NCBI GenBank assembly: GCA_030426345.1
Contig: JAUHYU010000039.1
Location: 1-42,406 of the forward strand
Source: Bacteroidia bacterium
Lineage (GTDB): Bacteria; Bacteroidota; Bacteroidia; Cytophagales; Cyclobacteriaceae
Length of the DNA stretch: 42,406 nucleotides
Direction of reading: 5' to 3'
Shown here piece by piece: positions 16,701 to 26,715 of the stretch (positions are counted from its first letter, which is position 1; every line of letters begins with the position of its first letter). Both the position numbers and the translations under genes were made by a program. The notes under the pieces are model-generated. The model was not told where the DNA came from. It worked only from the letters and a program-made list of their open reading frames with translations, and ran no database searches.

Positions 16701-16974
16701 AATGGTCGTTATCTCTGTTGATGCTCCTAAAGCCTTTACACCCAATGGTGATGGTATTAATGACGAATGGAAAATTGGCAATATCGCTGTATATGCATCA
16801 TGCCCTATCCGAATATTTAACAGAAAAGGACAAAACGTATATGAAGCTTCTGAATATAACAATGACTGGGATGGCACATATAGTGGCAAGGAGCTCCCTG
16901 AAGGAGCCTATTACTATATAATATCTTGCGAAGGTAGTGAAGTGCATACTGGCAGCATAGCACTAATTCGGTAG
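13777..16974 (+). CDS. T9SS surface protein with IPT, FG-GAP, Ig-like and PKD domains
   Basis: Secreted cargo of the type IX system, 1065 residues, signal peptide about 1-23. An IPT/TIG domain (about 25-105; ITGSGFSNDS) is followed by seven FG-GAP/VCBS-type repeats with Ca-binding loops (DFNGDGLND, DLDGDGKPD, DLDKDGKPD, DLNNDQKPE, DLDNDGDKE, DLNGDGLVD, DFNGDAKPD; about 120-480), which would form a seven-bladed propeller. Cys-rich Ig-like modules follow, then a PKD domain (VWDFGDGNSS). The last about 90 residues, from AFTPNGDGINDEWK to the end, are the gliding-motility-associated C-terminal domain (type B sorting signal). It sits three bases behind the PorP-SPOR gene. Probably an adhesin or glycan binder; ligand unknown. 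Confidence 0.88.
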   Translation: MKRFKNILLTFFFWSMGISVFSQVPDIVKVDKIHGTYSELVTITGSGFSNDSNDLRVHFGAAMGKIIFSSEYIIEVEAPGGATFDNISVTNLVSKATGYANNYFDLAFNGKIFDEAKIMESLRITEDAGLFDLYSCDFNGDGLNDVVTTNNTDAAGSNSITVYQNITEETENDIKFKKINSLNLNTGKGARNISCADLDGDGKPDLVVGKGGGSADRIYIFKNISNTANIQFEPFITLLLSENVSSSTTRRLKIQDLDKDGKPDIIMTDQGVGKVFIFGNKSINGSMDFPSSARQTIETTAGSLVGLDVSDLNNDQKPEIVCNSDVDKILIFPNRSIPGTIKMGMPDVQTISGATLVNLKIGDLDNDGDKEIVVTNLVNNIFILVNNGNNDAYNYGTPKYVETGRAPWGLDFGDLNGDGLVDITVATTDASEKLTVLLNTTSGSGLTYIPYYVGNADISFNVNISDFNGDAKPDVGYVNRQDNTLVFLKNTHCVISEIMPQNPSNICSTQPVNLTTTPALKVDYVWRNTITNLTIPGDYSTDISLVGSYQATITSSLDGCNSQSTIIPITDGGNSLPPVVSVTNPGVVCEGNNFKLVAQSVSGVTYTWTTPNETTVTGRELSITNAQLEDGGRYSLVLESGSCKTDPILELVEISYIPPMEISASAGEQYCSGTTNELSVPFVTGAQYEWKINNSIIPGEISNTYTTNQSGTYVVSARNGHSCTAISNSISIKEVDQPVASFKDIASSCLNELIQFENTSTYDNSEPPVFVWDFGDGNSSTDKNPSHSYSSSGEYNVTLQVGYNNTTCSDNYEKSIKVAESVAIEIKADDTSLPDGIFNLCDGNTAELSVVATPGQVTWNTGETTSKITISEPGTYSVTSGGNTGCSNSDEIQVNLVDDVKLEITSGSQRIESGSVAQLGARGADYYSWEPAEDLDDPNIPNPLASPLVTTDYTVTGTNNFGCSDSGIAKVFVDEMVVISVDAPKAFTPNGDGINDEWKIGNIAVYASCPIRIFNRKGQNVYEASEYNNDWDGTYSGKELPEGAYYYIISCEGSEVHTGSIALIR

Positions 16975-17229
16975 TTTTTAGAATATGTCATTTTGCAATA
17001 AGGGTTACAGATGTAAGAATTGATCAATTTGAACAATCAATTATGAGGTTACTAAAAACGTACTTTCGATATCCTTTATTAGTCGGTTTCGAATTATGGA
17101 TGCAAGTATAATAATTCATTTTTTAAATAAAAGTCGTTACTGATGATTATTAAAAAGTAACCGAACGTAATAATTGAAGGCAATTTTTTATTATAAGTAT
17201 TAACAAGTATAGACATCAAATTGGGATAC

Positions 17230-20200
17230 ATGTTAAAATCTTTTCAGTATAATCAAATGCACTTGAAAGCGATAATAATCTTACTATTGGGTTTTGTTCT
17301 CATACTCAATACGGTTGCACCTACCCTTGGGCAAGATCCATTTATACCTAAATATGATGCTGTAAAGCGCTCTGAGAGATGCTTTACGGTAACTTGGGAA
17401 GCTAATAATCAGTTTGGTGCAGTTTGGTGGGCGGATAAGGTAGATTTTTCTGCAGATACCTCATTTAACTTCGTGGTTTATATGGGTGATCGTGATGGCA
17501 ATGGAGCTGATGGATTAGCATTTGTGATGCATCAGGACCCAAGAGATACTATAACTGATCCCGGACAGCAGGTTGTTATCGGAGGAGCAGGAACGTGGGA
17601 TTTAGGAGGAGCTACTGGAGATGATGGAGGAGGTTTGGGGTTTGCCATGCACGCATCAAGAGAAGGCCCCAATACTATTCCTGGCCCACATGGCCCAGGA
17701 GATGATCCTGAAAACCATAAAATACAAAAATCTGTAGCGGTGGAAATGGACACTTGGAACAATAAAGATGTGCCCGATGGAAAAGCTGGAACAGATAACA
17801 ATGGTGTTAGTCAGACAGTAAGTCCATTTTATGGGTGGGATCATACCGCTGTTATCTATAATGGTGACCTATACGGTGGACAACAGGTAATCACAGACGC
17901 TGAAGGAAATACAGGAAGAATCCTCCCATTAAAGCCACGATATGCATTTGATTATGATACCAATCCGGATGGCAGTGTTTTTCACAATATAGAAGATGAT
18001 CGTTGCTATATGTTCCAAATTCGATGGATAACAAATCCAGATGGCACACAAACCATGCAACTATGGGCAGATGTCTATAATGGCTCAACAAATACAGACA
18101 ATCTGAAAATGATCATGACCCATACCGATGATATGATCAACAATGTATTTGGAGGAAATCCTGTCATGAGATTTGGATTTACTGGATCCACTGGTGGATC
18201 AATCAATGAGCAGACAATATGTCTTTTGGGAGAAAATTTAAAGCCATTTGCACAGGATGATTATGCTTCCATTCCTATGAATACCAACACAGTAATCGAT
18301 GTTGAATCCAATGATAACGATCCAGATGGTGACCAATTGCATGTACCGATTATTGTAGATGCCGCCGGTCATGGAACTGCGACTATTTTCGACAGCCTGG
18401 ATATCAACTACATGCGATACACCCCAAATACCAATTATGTAGGCAAAGACACGATCGGCTATATCACTTGCGATGTCAACTCAACTAAATGTTATGCAAA
18501 GTGCGATACTGCTTATGTATATATTACTGTCGGATGTATTCCTTTTGATGTAGATCTTACTGCTACTTCACCAAATATAACCTGCGTAGACTCCCTCCCG
18601 GGAAATGGTGCAGCAGCCGCCAATGTTATTTCAACATTCGTCAGGGGAACGCTGTGGTATGAGGGATTTGAGGATTTAGTCGCCGGGACTACCAATGACA
18701 ATGGCACTTCTGCATGGACCTCATCCACTTCGGGAAGTTGTGCAGGAGGAAATCAAATTAGGGTTGACACACATAACAGCAGCATGAAGTTCAGAATTGA
18801 AAAAGCAGATTGTGAAGTGGTATGGCAAACCGGACTAATAGATATATCTGCAGCCTCTGACGTATCAGTTCAAATAGATATGGAATCAGATGGGAATTTC
18901 AAAAACAACAATGACTATTTAGAGGCCTATTACATCCTTGACGGTGGGCCAGAAACCCCTTTCACAAATGGGCAACACACTGGGGACTTCGGTTTAGAAA
19001 TAGCATCTGTAAATCGCCTGAACGGAAGCACCCTGCAAATTATAGTTCGTGGCCGTAATGATGGCGTAGCTGAAAACTATTACTGGGACAATATTAAGGT
19101 CACAGGAATTGGCGCAGGAGTTCCAGATGTTACTTACAACTGGTATAGTGGCGCTGCCCCATCAGGGCCAATCATTCACACTGGTGCTATTAATAATGGA
19201 ATGACCCATGGCATATACACAGTTATGGCCATTGACAATGCCTCTGGTTGCCTCTCCAACCCCGCTACTGTTACGATAGACAGTACTGGTTATGAGGTTC
19301 CTGGCGGTTTTATAAAACAACTTTCACCATTCTCAAATTGCGAGTTGCCTTATGATGGCGCTTTGGCTGCTGGTGTAATCAACGGAACAGATTCCATAAC
19401 AAATGGATACAACTTCGAATGGTATTTTCAAGAAGACCCTAAAATAGCATCATTTATTCAGCGCACCGGACCTATTGCTCAAAACCTTGAAAGTAGAGAA
19501 TACACAGTAGTAATAACAGAGACAGCTACAGGATGTAATACCCAATTGAACGATGAGGTGATTAATGCAGTATCGATCCCCTCCGTAATCGCAAATGCTA
19601 CGGCTGATGTTATGTCATGTACCAATCCAAATTCAGGTAGCGGCACAGCAAGCGTAAATGGTCTAACTGCCGGTTATACTTTTGAATGGTATATAGGCCC
19701 CTCAATAGGTGCAGGCCCTCCGGATTATACAGGTGCAACTGTAAATAATTTCCCAGCAGGCAACTATACCGTACAAGCTATAGATAACGCTACCTCATGC
19801 CCTTCGGATCCTGCGACAATATCTATCAGCAATCAGACTTCCACGCCAGATCTTTTGGTTACAGTTGATTCTGAACAACTATCATGCGACACAACAGCCC
19901 TTACGGGTCAATTAACAGGAGCAGTTGATATTTCTGGAACTCCTACTACGACTGGATTTACATTCAATTGGTACAAGGGAGCTAACGATATTATTCCTGC
20001 TAGACCTGGATATACAGGTGGGCCAACAGCAGATCAGTTAGAAGCAGGAGCCTATAGATTGGTGGTAATTGAGGACGGGACCAATTGTACTTCCTTTGTT
20101 GATACACTAATTCAAAACATGACAGTTAGCCCACCGGATATCACGTCTGTATCCGCTACGGATGTTACTTCTTGTGCTTCCCCAAATGGAACAATCACCG

Positions 20201-23200
20201 TAAATGTAGTTGGAGATCCATCAGATTTTATCTATGAAGTTTATAAAGGAAATGGCATAATTGCGGACAGTTTGTTTGTAATATCTAATACAAATGTGAT
20301 TGCAAATATCGCTGTTGGAAACTATACCATCCTAGCTAAAAATTTAATTACAAAATGTCCTACAGCTCCGGAATTTGCATCTATACAGGATGCCACTATT
20401 GTTCCTGATGCTAACATTACGTCACAGGATCAAGTCTCTTGTGATCCCAATAAATTTACAGGACAACTCACAGCATCCATGAATATTGGGGTCATTTCGG
20501 ACTATACATATACATGGTATGAAGATGACTTTTCAGGAACGCAACTCACAGCATCAAGCGTAGATGGGGAAATAATTTCAGGTCTCGATTCAGGGAATTA
20601 CGCTCTGCGAATTACCAATAAATCTACACAATGCACTAACATATATTATCCCTCGGTAAATATCAGCATCTCCTTACCTGTGGAAACCGTAAGCTCCAAT
20701 CCATCCACAAACTGTGGCCCTTCGGGAAATGGTGAGCTTATTGGGACAGTAGTTGGGGAAGTGGCTCCTTACGTGGGATATACTTTTGTTTGGGAATCCA
20801 TAGCAAATTCGGATACCCTGACAACCGCAACCGCAACTGTGAGCGGAGTGGCACCTGGGGACTATCTCCTGACAGTAGTCAATGATGCCACAGCTTGTAC
20901 CTCCAGTCAAGCACCTATCACTATAAATGACAATACTGTTATCCCAATCCCTAACCTATCAACTGCAAATAATTCCTCATGCGACGTAACCAAGCCCAAT
21001 GGACAGATAGAAGTAACAAGTACCAATGAGATGCCTCCTTTGGGCTTAGATGATTATACTTATGCATGGGCTGATGTAGCTTCTGTAAATGCCATTGCAA
21101 CCATAAGTGGGCCAAACGGAGAAATAGCCAATGAGCTAGATTCCGGCACTTATGAATTGACCATTGTGAACAGCACGACCTCTTGTAGCAATACTGTGCT
21201 TACCCAAATAGTGGATATAAATATAAAACCAATCATTGATGCAGTTACGGTAACAGATGCTACAGATTGTTCAGAGCCTTACCAAAGTGGTGCTACCATC
21301 GCAAGCGTTAACGGAGGAGCTGTAGTCCCGGCAGGTTATACATTTATTTGGACAAACTTAGATGGAGGACCTGTAATAAGTGAAGATGGAAGTACAATTA
21401 CGGATATTGATGGAACAGATGAGGTTTTGCCTCCAGGAAATTATCAGGTCATTGCAATTAATGCTTTCAATTGCCAATCCGATCCAATTACATTTGAAAT
21501 AAAAGATCTTTCATCAAATCCTATTTTTACCATCAATACTACACCAAATTCTTCTTGTGCATGGGATCCAAGCAATTCATCTAGTTATGCAAATGGAACA
21601 TTGGCCGTAAAATATTCAGGGCCTAATTCACTTACTGATTATAGCTGGGAACGAGAAATCCCAGCAGGGTCTGGAAACTGGAGTGCCTTTGGTGGAAATG
21701 TTGACAGCATTGCCAACCTTAATGAATTGGACAACTACCGTGTGATGGTCACAGACGATCGCAAATGTAGCGCTTCAAATTATGCAAGTATCACCAAAAT
21801 CACTGACCCAAATCCTGTAGTTGATTTTGTATCCGTTACAGATTTGGATAATTGTATTGCACCAAATGGAGAATTAGAGGTGGAGGTAGTTTTAGGTACA
21901 GGATCAAGCTTTGAATATATTATAAGCGGTTCAACCAATTATAATCAAATTGATGACGGCATATTTCAAAACTTATCGGAAGGAAATTATACAATTAATG
22001 CTATTGATAATTTTACTCAATGCCAATCAGCGCCAATCGACACAGTCATAAACACAGTACCAGATTTAAAATACACGATTGCACCAACCCCTTCCAGCGA
22101 CTGCTCTGGAACAATTGATGGAAATATCACAATTTCCATGGCAGCTAACGATGGATCCAATGAAGCTCCTGGAACTGGAAATGGTTTTATGTATACATGG
22201 TATAAAGGTACTGACACTTCGAGTGGCTCATTTAGCGCAGGAGTGACAACACCAAATCAATGGAGTTCTTTAGCAGATAATTTGGAACCAGGATACTATA
22301 CCGTTGCAATTACAGATCAAAACACTTCTTGTAGTATCGACACCACAATATTTTTACCAAAAAGCCAGGTTCCGATCTTTTTAGATCCAGTCGCTACACC
22401 TTCAAACCAGTGTATTCCAGGTAACGGACAAGTAGCCTTGGAAATTGACCCTGCCTCTTTTGGTGTGAGAAATGATCTAAGTACTGCAGATTACACTGAT
22501 TATGAATATATTTTGTTTAAAGGAAATACTATTGATGTAAATTGGACAAACCCGGGATCAACGGAACACGCTCACATCCCTGAAGGAGGCGCCGCCGCTG
22601 CCCCCATTATTTTTTCTAATTTGGAGCCGGGGACTTATACTGCTATCGCCAAACAAGGCGGGAATTTTTCAGAACCCTGCTTTTCTCAACCTGTTACATT
22701 TATGATAGGCTTTGATTATACTTTTGATTTATTAAGTCTTGTAGAAATAACTCCCGACAATACTTGTGCTACCATGACGGGAAATGGACAGTTGGATGAG
22801 ACAAATAATGCGTTCTATACGACTGCTGGCAAATTTGAATATACCTGGTACAAAGGCACAGACACTTCGGTAACTGGCATTGTGATTGAAGGGCCAAAAA
22901 CCAATACCAAAATCACACCTGACACGCTAAGAGCCGGACAATATTCATTATTTGTTGAAGTGGTTGGTGCAGGGCCGGGACTTGGTTGTACAACCTCTGG
23001 CATAGTCAATCTGAACAAGCAGATCAATAAATTGGAAGCGACCGCCGTTGCAATCCCTAAAGATGTTTGTGGCCCAGGAAATGGTGCCATACATCTTGCG
23101 GACATCAGCGAAAACAATGTACTACTTGGAAGTACAGCAGGCTATGGAAATTTCATGCTTTTTGATGCTAATTTCGATGACATAGGCATTGCCAACGCAG

Positions 23201-26200
23201 GAACCGGAGATACTGCTACCCCATGGAATCTGTTGGAGAACGACACCTATTTTGTAAAGGCTCAAAACCTTACCACATTGTGTATCACAGATCCTTTGAG
23301 TGTTAAGGTAAATGACATCAGCAAAAAGCCTGTAATAACCATAGATATGGTCAGTCCTGATTTTAGTTGTAACGCAGTGTCTCCCACTGGAGTACTCGAA
23401 GCATTTGCGGATGGCCTACAGGATAATGCTGAATACAACTATAGTTGGACTGATCAATTGAATGTTTCGGTATCAGATGTCGCACCTAGCGAATTCAGGG
23501 CATCTGGTTTAGAGGCTGCAACTTATACTATTACGGTAGAAGACATTTCAGGGGTTAATGCCGGTTGTATTTCGACCCGAGATATCACCATGATTCAGCA
23601 ACCAACTACCGTTACCATTTTAAGTGTAGACGCTGTCCCTACCAATCAAACTATCTGTGCACCAAATGGCTCTATTGTAATCGATGAAATATATGAGGAT
23701 ATGGGCAGTGGCCCTGTTGCTTCCGGACTAGCTGATTTTACAGGAGCCTATACGGCACAATTATTAGATAAAAATCTCATGGTTATTGACCCCATTGCCA
23801 ATGCTTATGCAGCCTTTGACCCAACCACAGGTATTTTTGGAAATATGGACATACCAGCAGGAACATACTATGTACAGGCATCCAATGTCGTAACAGGTTG
23901 CACTTTTGGTCCGGCTACCCAGGTGATCATTAAAGATGTGAGTAAAAACCCAATCATATTTGCTACGCTGGACAACCCAGACTTTGCATGTGCAGGAGGG
24001 ATGTCTACAGGGCAGTTGACAGCATCTTTTGCAGGAGGTACTGATGGCGATAATGTGCCTACCAATTTTAATGTTCAGTGGTATGACGACAATAATGCAC
24101 CATTAGCATCAGGCATTTCTGCATCTAATTTGTCGCCTGGAATGTACACTTTAGAGGTTATAGACGGAAATGCCACAGATCAATTCTGTACTACGAAGCG
24201 GGAATACCTAGTGACCACGGCACGGCATGTTATTGACATTACAGCCTCGGGCACGGATCAAACCATTTGTTTTCCTGATGGGGAAATACAAATCGATGAT
24301 GTAATAGTTGATGGGGGTTCTATTGTCAATCCACATCTTTCTTGGGCAGCAGAATTGAAAGATATTAATAAAAATTTGGTAGCACCCGCTCCCACAGAAT
24401 CCGGCTTTGCATCAGACGCTGCTTTCTCAGGCATTGCCGCGGGAACTTACTTTGTACAAGCACAGGATAATAGTACCAAATGCTATTCAGAACTCGAACA
24501 GGTAAGTTTGGATGATCTGAGTGTGAACCCAGTAATTTCAATAATAAATGTCGATCCACAATATTCTCTCAACCCCAACCCGCTTAGTTGGACAGGTGGA
24601 CTCACAGCTGATATTACAGAGGCGAATGGAATCCCTGACGTATATGATCTGGAATGGTTTGCAGGTATAGGAACTTCCAACCCAATCAATGAAAATATGG
24701 TTGCTGTTGATTCACTAGACCAAGGATATTATACATTGGCAGCGACAAATACTACTACTGGATGTCAATCAGACTATAGTATAAATGTGCCGTTTGTATT
24801 CCTAGAGCCTACTTTCAATACACTTATTTCACCCCTTACTGTTTGTGCCCCTGACAACGGAAGTATTGAAGTTACAAATATTGCTTTAGAAGGAGTTCCA
24901 GATTTGTTGACAGATTATACCTTCAATTGGCATCATGACTTTTATACAAATGGTGATGCCCCCGATGCCACTACCCCTGGTGATATCCCGACAATTTATC
25001 AAGATATCAATGAAGGAACCTATTATATCATCGCACAGGAAAATTGGTGGATGCTGGACTCTTATCCTGTTAAAGTCCAGGTTGTGGATTCTACGACCAA
25101 TCCAATTGTGCTCTTTGATGCAACGAATTATCAACCTTTAACGAGTTGTGACCCAAATGTATTTGCAGATGGTGCACTTGCGGTGAATGTGTATGAAGAT
25201 CCATCTAATCCATATATTACATCAAACCCGGGTTATGGATATTCATGGTATTTGGGAGACAAAGTAGATGTAACTAATGTCATTACGGATTCCCTCAATA
25301 GTTCAATCTCGGGATTACCTGCTGGGCAATTCACTATATTGGTCACTAACTTGGACAATAATTGCCAAGCCGAAAAGACTTTTAACATTGATGATGAAAG
25401 TAAAACACCAATTGTTGTTGCATCTCAAACTCCTAATACAAATTGCCCAATCGAATTGGCTAATGGAGCTACCAGCGCCAATGTAATCAACTCCCTTAAC
25501 AGCTATAGCTACGAATGGTATACAGGTGTTGATGCCTCTGGAACTGTAGATTATGTCGGGAAAGGTTGGAGAGACCTTACAGTTGGGGATTACACAGTAG
25601 TAGCTATAGACAAAAAATTCGCGACTTGTATTTCTGCCCCCGTAACCATACAGGTGAAAGATGCTACCGTACACCCAACTGTGCTAATTAATGAATTATC
25701 ACCAGTGATTAATTGTGATCCAAACAAACCTAACGGTGTACTTACTGCTACAACACAAGATGGAATTTATGGGCATACTTTTGAGTGGTACTTGGATGGA
25801 AATTCACTGGCTTCAGGCCCAACTGCATCCAATCTAGGCTTATTTGACTATGAACTAGTTGTGACCAATGACATCACACAGTGTGCAACAACAATGAACG
25901 GAAAGCCTACTCAATTGCTAAGTGCCATTCCACCTCCGAATGTAGATATTCTTGGTGATCGAACCAGTTGTCTAGAACCTGATGGAAGTGCAACGGCCTC
26001 CATTTCCGGAAATGTTACAGATTACATTTTTTCCTATTACAATAAATTCAGTGGGGATAAATTGACTAATTTCTATGAAGACTACACAATTTATGGACTG
26101 GATACATCAACTTACCTTGTTACAGCTACGGATCGTACTACTGGCTGTATTTCTGAACCGACTGAATTTTCGGTGGCCGATGAGTCGTATTATCCGGAAA

Positions 26201-26715
26201 TTGAAGTGATTGCTGATCCATCTAATTGTCAGGAGCCAAGTGGAGCGGCAACTGTGATCCTTTCTGATATGACGCGTGATTTTAAAGTTACTTGGTATGG
26301 CGATAACGGTTTTGTGACACAGGAAACGGAACTGGTGTATATTCCAGTAGGTAAATATCGTGTGGACGTGGAAGGTACAGATGGATGTATTACCTCAGCT
26401 GAAGCTGAAGTTAAAGGAGATATTCTTATTTATAATGGAGTGTCTGCAAACTTCGATGGGCTCAATGAATTTTTCCAGGTAGTTTGTTTGGAATACTTCC
26501 CTGAAAACAATGTTAAAATTTACAACCGTGCAGGAATGATGGTTTATGAGCAAGATTTTTATGACATGAACGATCCAAATAAGCGGTTCGAAGGCATTAG
26601 CAATAAGGGGGCGAGTATCATGGGCACCGAACTTCCGATTGGCACTTATTTTTATGTTGTTGATAAGAATGATGGTTCTGAAGCGAAAGTTGGATATTTA
26701 GAATTGAATAGATAA
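17230..26715 (+). CDS. Giant T9SS adhesin: L-type lectin head, about 26 Ig-like repeats, sorting domain
   Basis: About 3160 residues. The frame opens at TTG 17221; I prefer ATG 17230, and ATG 17257 would give a tighter signal peptide (MHLKAIIILLLGF...TLGQ). An L-type lectin-like domain (about 17337-18240) shows DRDGNGADGLAFVMHQDP, VAVEMDTWNN and WDHTAVIYNGD. A cadherin-like domain (VESNDNDPDGDQ ... YTPNTNYVGKDTI) follows, then about 26 repeats of about 95 residues with two Cys each. The C terminus (NFDGLNEFFQ ... VKIYNRAGMMVYEQ ... GTYFYVV) is a gliding-motility-type sorting domain. The next gene, a PorP/SprF protein, starts inside its stop codon (TAATG). SprB-like adhesins are organised alike. 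The 255 bases before it show no clear promoter. Confidence 0.9.
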   Translation: MLKSFQYNQMHLKAIIILLLGFVLILNTVAPTLGQDPFIPKYDAVKRSERCFTVTWEANNQFGAVWWADKVDFSADTSFNFVVYMGDRDGNGADGLAFVMHQDPRDTITDPGQQVVIGGAGTWDLGGATGDDGGGLGFAMHASREGPNTIPGPHGPGDDPENHKIQKSVAVEMDTWNNKDVPDGKAGTDNNGVSQTVSPFYGWDHTAVIYNGDLYGGQQVITDAEGNTGRILPLKPRYAFDYDTNPDGSVFHNIEDDRCYMFQIRWITNPDGTQTMQLWADVYNGSTNTDNLKMIMTHTDDMINNVFGGNPVMRFGFTGSTGGSINEQTICLLGENLKPFAQDDYASIPMNTNTVIDVESNDNDPDGDQLHVPIIVDAAGHGTATIFDSLDINYMRYTPNTNYVGKDTIGYITCDVNSTKCYAKCDTAYVYITVGCIPFDVDLTATSPNITCVDSLPGNGAAAANVISTFVRGTLWYEGFEDLVAGTTNDNGTSAWTSSTSGSCAGGNQIRVDTHNSSMKFRIEKADCEVVWQTGLIDISAASDVSVQIDMESDGNFKNNNDYLEAYYILDGGPETPFTNGQHTGDFGLEIASVNRLNGSTLQIIVRGRNDGVAENYYWDNIKVTGIGAGVPDVTYNWYSGAAPSGPIIHTGAINNGMTHGIYTVMAIDNASGCLSNPATVTIDSTGYEVPGGFIKQLSPFSNCELPYDGALAAGVINGTDSITNGYNFEWYFQEDPKIASFIQRTGPIAQNLESREYTVVITETATGCNTQLNDEVINAVSIPSVIANATADVMSCTNPNSGSGTASVNGLTAGYTFEWYIGPSIGAGPPDYTGATVNNFPAGNYTVQAIDNATSCPSDPATISISNQTSTPDLLVTVDSEQLSCDTTALTGQLTGAVDISGTPTTTGFTFNWYKGANDIIPARPGYTGGPTADQLEAGAYRLVVIEDGTNCTSFVDTLIQNMTVSPPDITSVSATDVTSCASPNGTITVNVVGDPSDFIYEVYKGNGIIADSLFVISNTNVIANIAVGNYTILAKNLITKCPTAPEFASIQDATIVPDANITSQDQVSCDPNKFTGQLTASMNIGVISDYTYTWYEDDFSGTQLTASSVDGEIISGLDSGNYALRITNKSTQCTNIYYPSVNISISLPVETVSSNPSTNCGPSGNGELIGTVVGEVAPYVGYTFVWESIANSDTLTTATATVSGVAPGDYLLTVVNDATACTSSQAPITINDNTVIPIPNLSTANNSSCDVTKPNGQIEVTSTNEMPPLGLDDYTYAWADVASVNAIATISGPNGEIANELDSGTYELTIVNSTTSCSNTVLTQIVDINIKPIIDAVTVTDATDCSEPYQSGATIASVNGGAVVPAGYTFIWTNLDGGPVISEDGSTITDIDGTDEVLPPGNYQVIAINAFNCQSDPITFEIKDLSSNPIFTINTTPNSSCAWDPSNSSSYANGTLAVKYSGPNSLTDYSWEREIPAGSGNWSAFGGNVDSIANLNELDNYRVMVTDDRKCSASNYASITKITDPNPVVDFVSVTDLDNCIAPNGELEVEVVLGTGSSFEYIISGSTNYNQIDDGIFQNLSEGNYTINAIDNFTQCQSAPIDTVINTVPDLKYTIAPTPSSDCSGTIDGNITISMAANDGSNEAPGTGNGFMYTWYKGTDTSSGSFSAGVTTPNQWSSLADNLEPGYYTVAITDQNTSCSIDTTIFLPKSQVPIFLDPVATPSNQCIPGNGQVALEIDPASFGVRNDLSTADYTDYEYILFKGNTIDVNWTNPGSTEHAHIPEGGAAAAPIIFSNLEPGTYTAIAKQGGNFSEPCFSQPVTFMIGFDYTFDLLSLVEITPDNTCATMTGNGQLDETNNAFYTTAGKFEYTWYKGTDTSVTGIVIEGPKTNTKITPDTLRAGQYSLFVEVVGAGPGLGCTTSGIVNLNKQINKLEATAVAIPKDVCGPGNGAIHLADISENNVLLGSTAGYGNFMLFDANFDDIGIANAGTGDTATPWNLLENDTYFVKAQNLTTLCITDPLSVKVNDISKKPVITIDMVSPDFSCNAVSPTGVLEAFADGLQDNAEYNYSWTDQLNVSVSDVAPSEFRASGLEAATYTITVEDISGVNAGCISTRDITMIQQPTTVTILSVDAVPTNQTICAPNGSIVIDEIYEDMGSGPVASGLADFTGAYTAQLLDKNLMVIDPIANAYAAFDPTTGIFGNMDIPAGTYYVQASNVVTGCTFGPATQVIIKDVSKNPIIFATLDNPDFACAGGMSTGQLTASFAGGTDGDNVPTNFNVQWYDDNNAPLASGISASNLSPGMYTLEVIDGNATDQFCTTKREYLVTTARHVIDITASGTDQTICFPDGEIQIDDVIVDGGSIVNPHLSWAAELKDINKNLVAPAPTESGFASDAAFSGIAAGTYFVQAQDNSTKCYSELEQVSLDDLSVNPVISIINVDPQYSLNPNPLSWTGGLTADITEANGIPDVYDLEWFAGIGTSNPINENMVAVDSLDQGYYTLAATNTTTGCQSDYSINVPFVFLEPTFNTLISPLTVCAPDNGSIEVTNIALEGVPDLLTDYTFNWHHDFYTNGDAPDATTPGDIPTIYQDINEGTYYIIAQENWWMLDSYPVKVQVVDSTTNPIVLFDATNYQPLTSCDPNVFADGALAVNVYEDPSNPYITSNPGYGYSWYLGDKVDVTNVITDSLNSSISGLPAGQFTILVTNLDNNCQAEKTFNIDDESKTPIVVASQTPNTNCPIELANGATSANVINSLNSYSYEWYTGVDASGTVDYVGKGWRDLTVGDYTVVAIDKKFATCISAPVTIQVKDATVHPTVLINELSPVINCDPNKPNGVLTATTQDGIYGHTFEWYLDGNSLASGPTASNLGLFDYELVVTNDITQCATTMNGKPTQLLSAIPPPNVDILGDRTSCLEPDGSATASISGNVTDYIFSYYNKFSGDKLTNFYEDYTIYGLDTSTYLVTATDRTTGCISEPTEFSVADESYYPEIEVIADPSNCQEPSGAATVILSDMTRDFKVTWYGDNGFVTQETELVYIPVGKYRVDVEGTDGCITSAEAEVKGDILIYNGVSANFDGLNEFFQVVCLEYFPENNVKIYNRAGMMVYEQDFYDMNDPNKRFEGISNKGASIMGTELPIGTYFYVVDKNDGSEAKVGYLELNR
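18541..26420 (+). repeat. About 26 tandem Ig-like repeats (around 95 residues each)
   Basis: Each repeat carries C-x-PNG or C-DPN-xxxx-GxLTA near its start, YxFxWYxG in the middle, LxxGxYTVxVxDxxTxC near the end and often DxSxNPxI at the junction. The protein-level repeats are diverged and codons differ, so they are old rather than recently amplified. Repeat 1 carries an inserted domain (18634-19125), and repeats 20 and 21 each lack one Cys. Confidence 0.85.

Noticed and set aside
17221-17229. TTG start for the giant adhesin
   Set aside because: Two in-frame ATG codons (17230, 17257) lie closer to the signal peptide.
18541-26420. Recently expanded DNA repeat or assembly artefact in the giant gene
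   Set aside because: The repeats are clear only at protein level; the DNA of neighbouring repeats differs greatly, so collapse or recent expansion is unlikely.
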